Assembly (NCBI RefSeq): GCF_905163445.1
Contig: NC_053181.1
Coordinates: 20,682,001 to 20,746,000 of the forward strand
Direction: 5' to 3'
DNA: 64,000 nt
Source of the DNA: Pararge aegeria
Lineage: Eukaryota; Arthropoda; Insecta; Lepidoptera; Nymphalidae
The position numbers and the translations under genes are program-made. The notes below the pieces were generated by a model, which had not been told where the DNA came from, made no database searches, and was given only the letters and a program-made list of their open reading frames with translations. Shown piece after piece: positions 63,784 to 64,000 of this stretch (its first letter is position 1; every line of letters begins with the position of its first letter).

Positions 63784-64000
63784 ATACACTTCAGGGCACG
63801 GGTATCCTCCCACACTAAGAAAAAGTTAAGGCGTAGTCCACCACGCTGGCCCAATACGGATTGGTGGACTTCACACAACTTTGAGAAAATTATGCAGAAC
63901 TCTTAGGTATGCAGGTTCCCTCACGATTTTTGCCTTCACCGTTGAAGCAAGTGATATTTTAATTGTGACATAAAGTTCGAGTTGCGTGCTGGGATTCGAA
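63784..64000 (-). mobile_element. SINE-B, running off the window
   Basis: GGGCACGGGTATCCTCCC, GCCCAATACGGATTGGTGG, TTGAAGCAAGTGATATTT and the reversed B box GGGATTCGAA at the last bases. The A box lies beyond the edge. Confidence 0.8.

Overview
This is an AT-rich stretch of nuclear DNA from a lepidopteran insect, most likely a butterfly. That rests on the repeat repertoire: tRNA-derived SINEs ending in ATTTATTTA or GATGATGATGA tails, Helitrons ending in CTAG, and LINE 3' ends of the GTAGGCCTA and CTAAGTTTGTTGTGGG types, all of kinds common in Lepidoptera. I found no host protein-coding gene, no credible functional tRNA or rRNA gene, and no prokaryotic-style system. The window reads as intergenic or large-intron DNA filled with transposable-element remains.

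The only long intact reading frame is a LINE reverse transcriptase (29188-30762, + strand). It has all core polymerase motifs but lacks the N-terminal endonuclease. Related broken copies or 3' ends lie at 5555-5776, 23003-23165, 36880-37445, 38851-39047, 41938-42402 and 61156-62160 (family LINE-1 here). C-terminal scraps of several other LINE lineages occur at 1-50, 8890-9100, 10035-10345, 12180-12343, 12640-12812, 18044-18205, 32990-33310, 39466-39640, 41527-41745, 44850-45010, 46890-47165, 53915-54090 and 63349-63645.

Non-autonomous elements dominate. SINE-A is tRNA-derived (A box TGGCGCAGTGGGC, B box GGTTCGATTCCC) and has about 17 copies. SINE-B has a degenerate tRNA head and a TGATGATGA tail, with about 10 copies. 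SINE-C (body with GGCCGTGGCTAGTTACCA) has about 7 copies. LINE-D 3' ends (GTAGGCCTA) have 6 copies. Helitrons ending in CTAG occur as two well-defined pairs (9165-9921 with 61053-62371; 33322-34075 with 45479-46664) plus several short ones. A hAT-type MITE family with CAGTGGCGTGCA termini has four full copies, each flanked by an 8-bp target duplication.

Several insertions can be ordered in time because copies interrupt one another. Examples are a Helitron inside a SINE-A at an A^T site (55815-55996), a LINE inside a Helitron with a 7-bp duplication (61156-62160), an unclassified element inside one of two sister Helitrons (45853-46344), a SINE-A inside a SINE-C (17424-17704), and the compound block 38599-39458.

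Other structures of note are a perfect 44-bp palindrome with a third arm copy (25229-25359), a 46-bp tandem satellite of 11 units (39670-40170), perfect hairpins at 12017-12064 and 54889-54924, a 42-bp inverted repeat (32706-32861), an inverted pair of tRNA-like repeats (11036-11665), a GC-rich island (6325-6480), and two unrecognised protein-like fragments beside an inverted repeat (53613-54420). None of these amounts to a demonstrable new biological system. The hAT MITE family, the palindrome and the orphan fragments deserve the closest second look.
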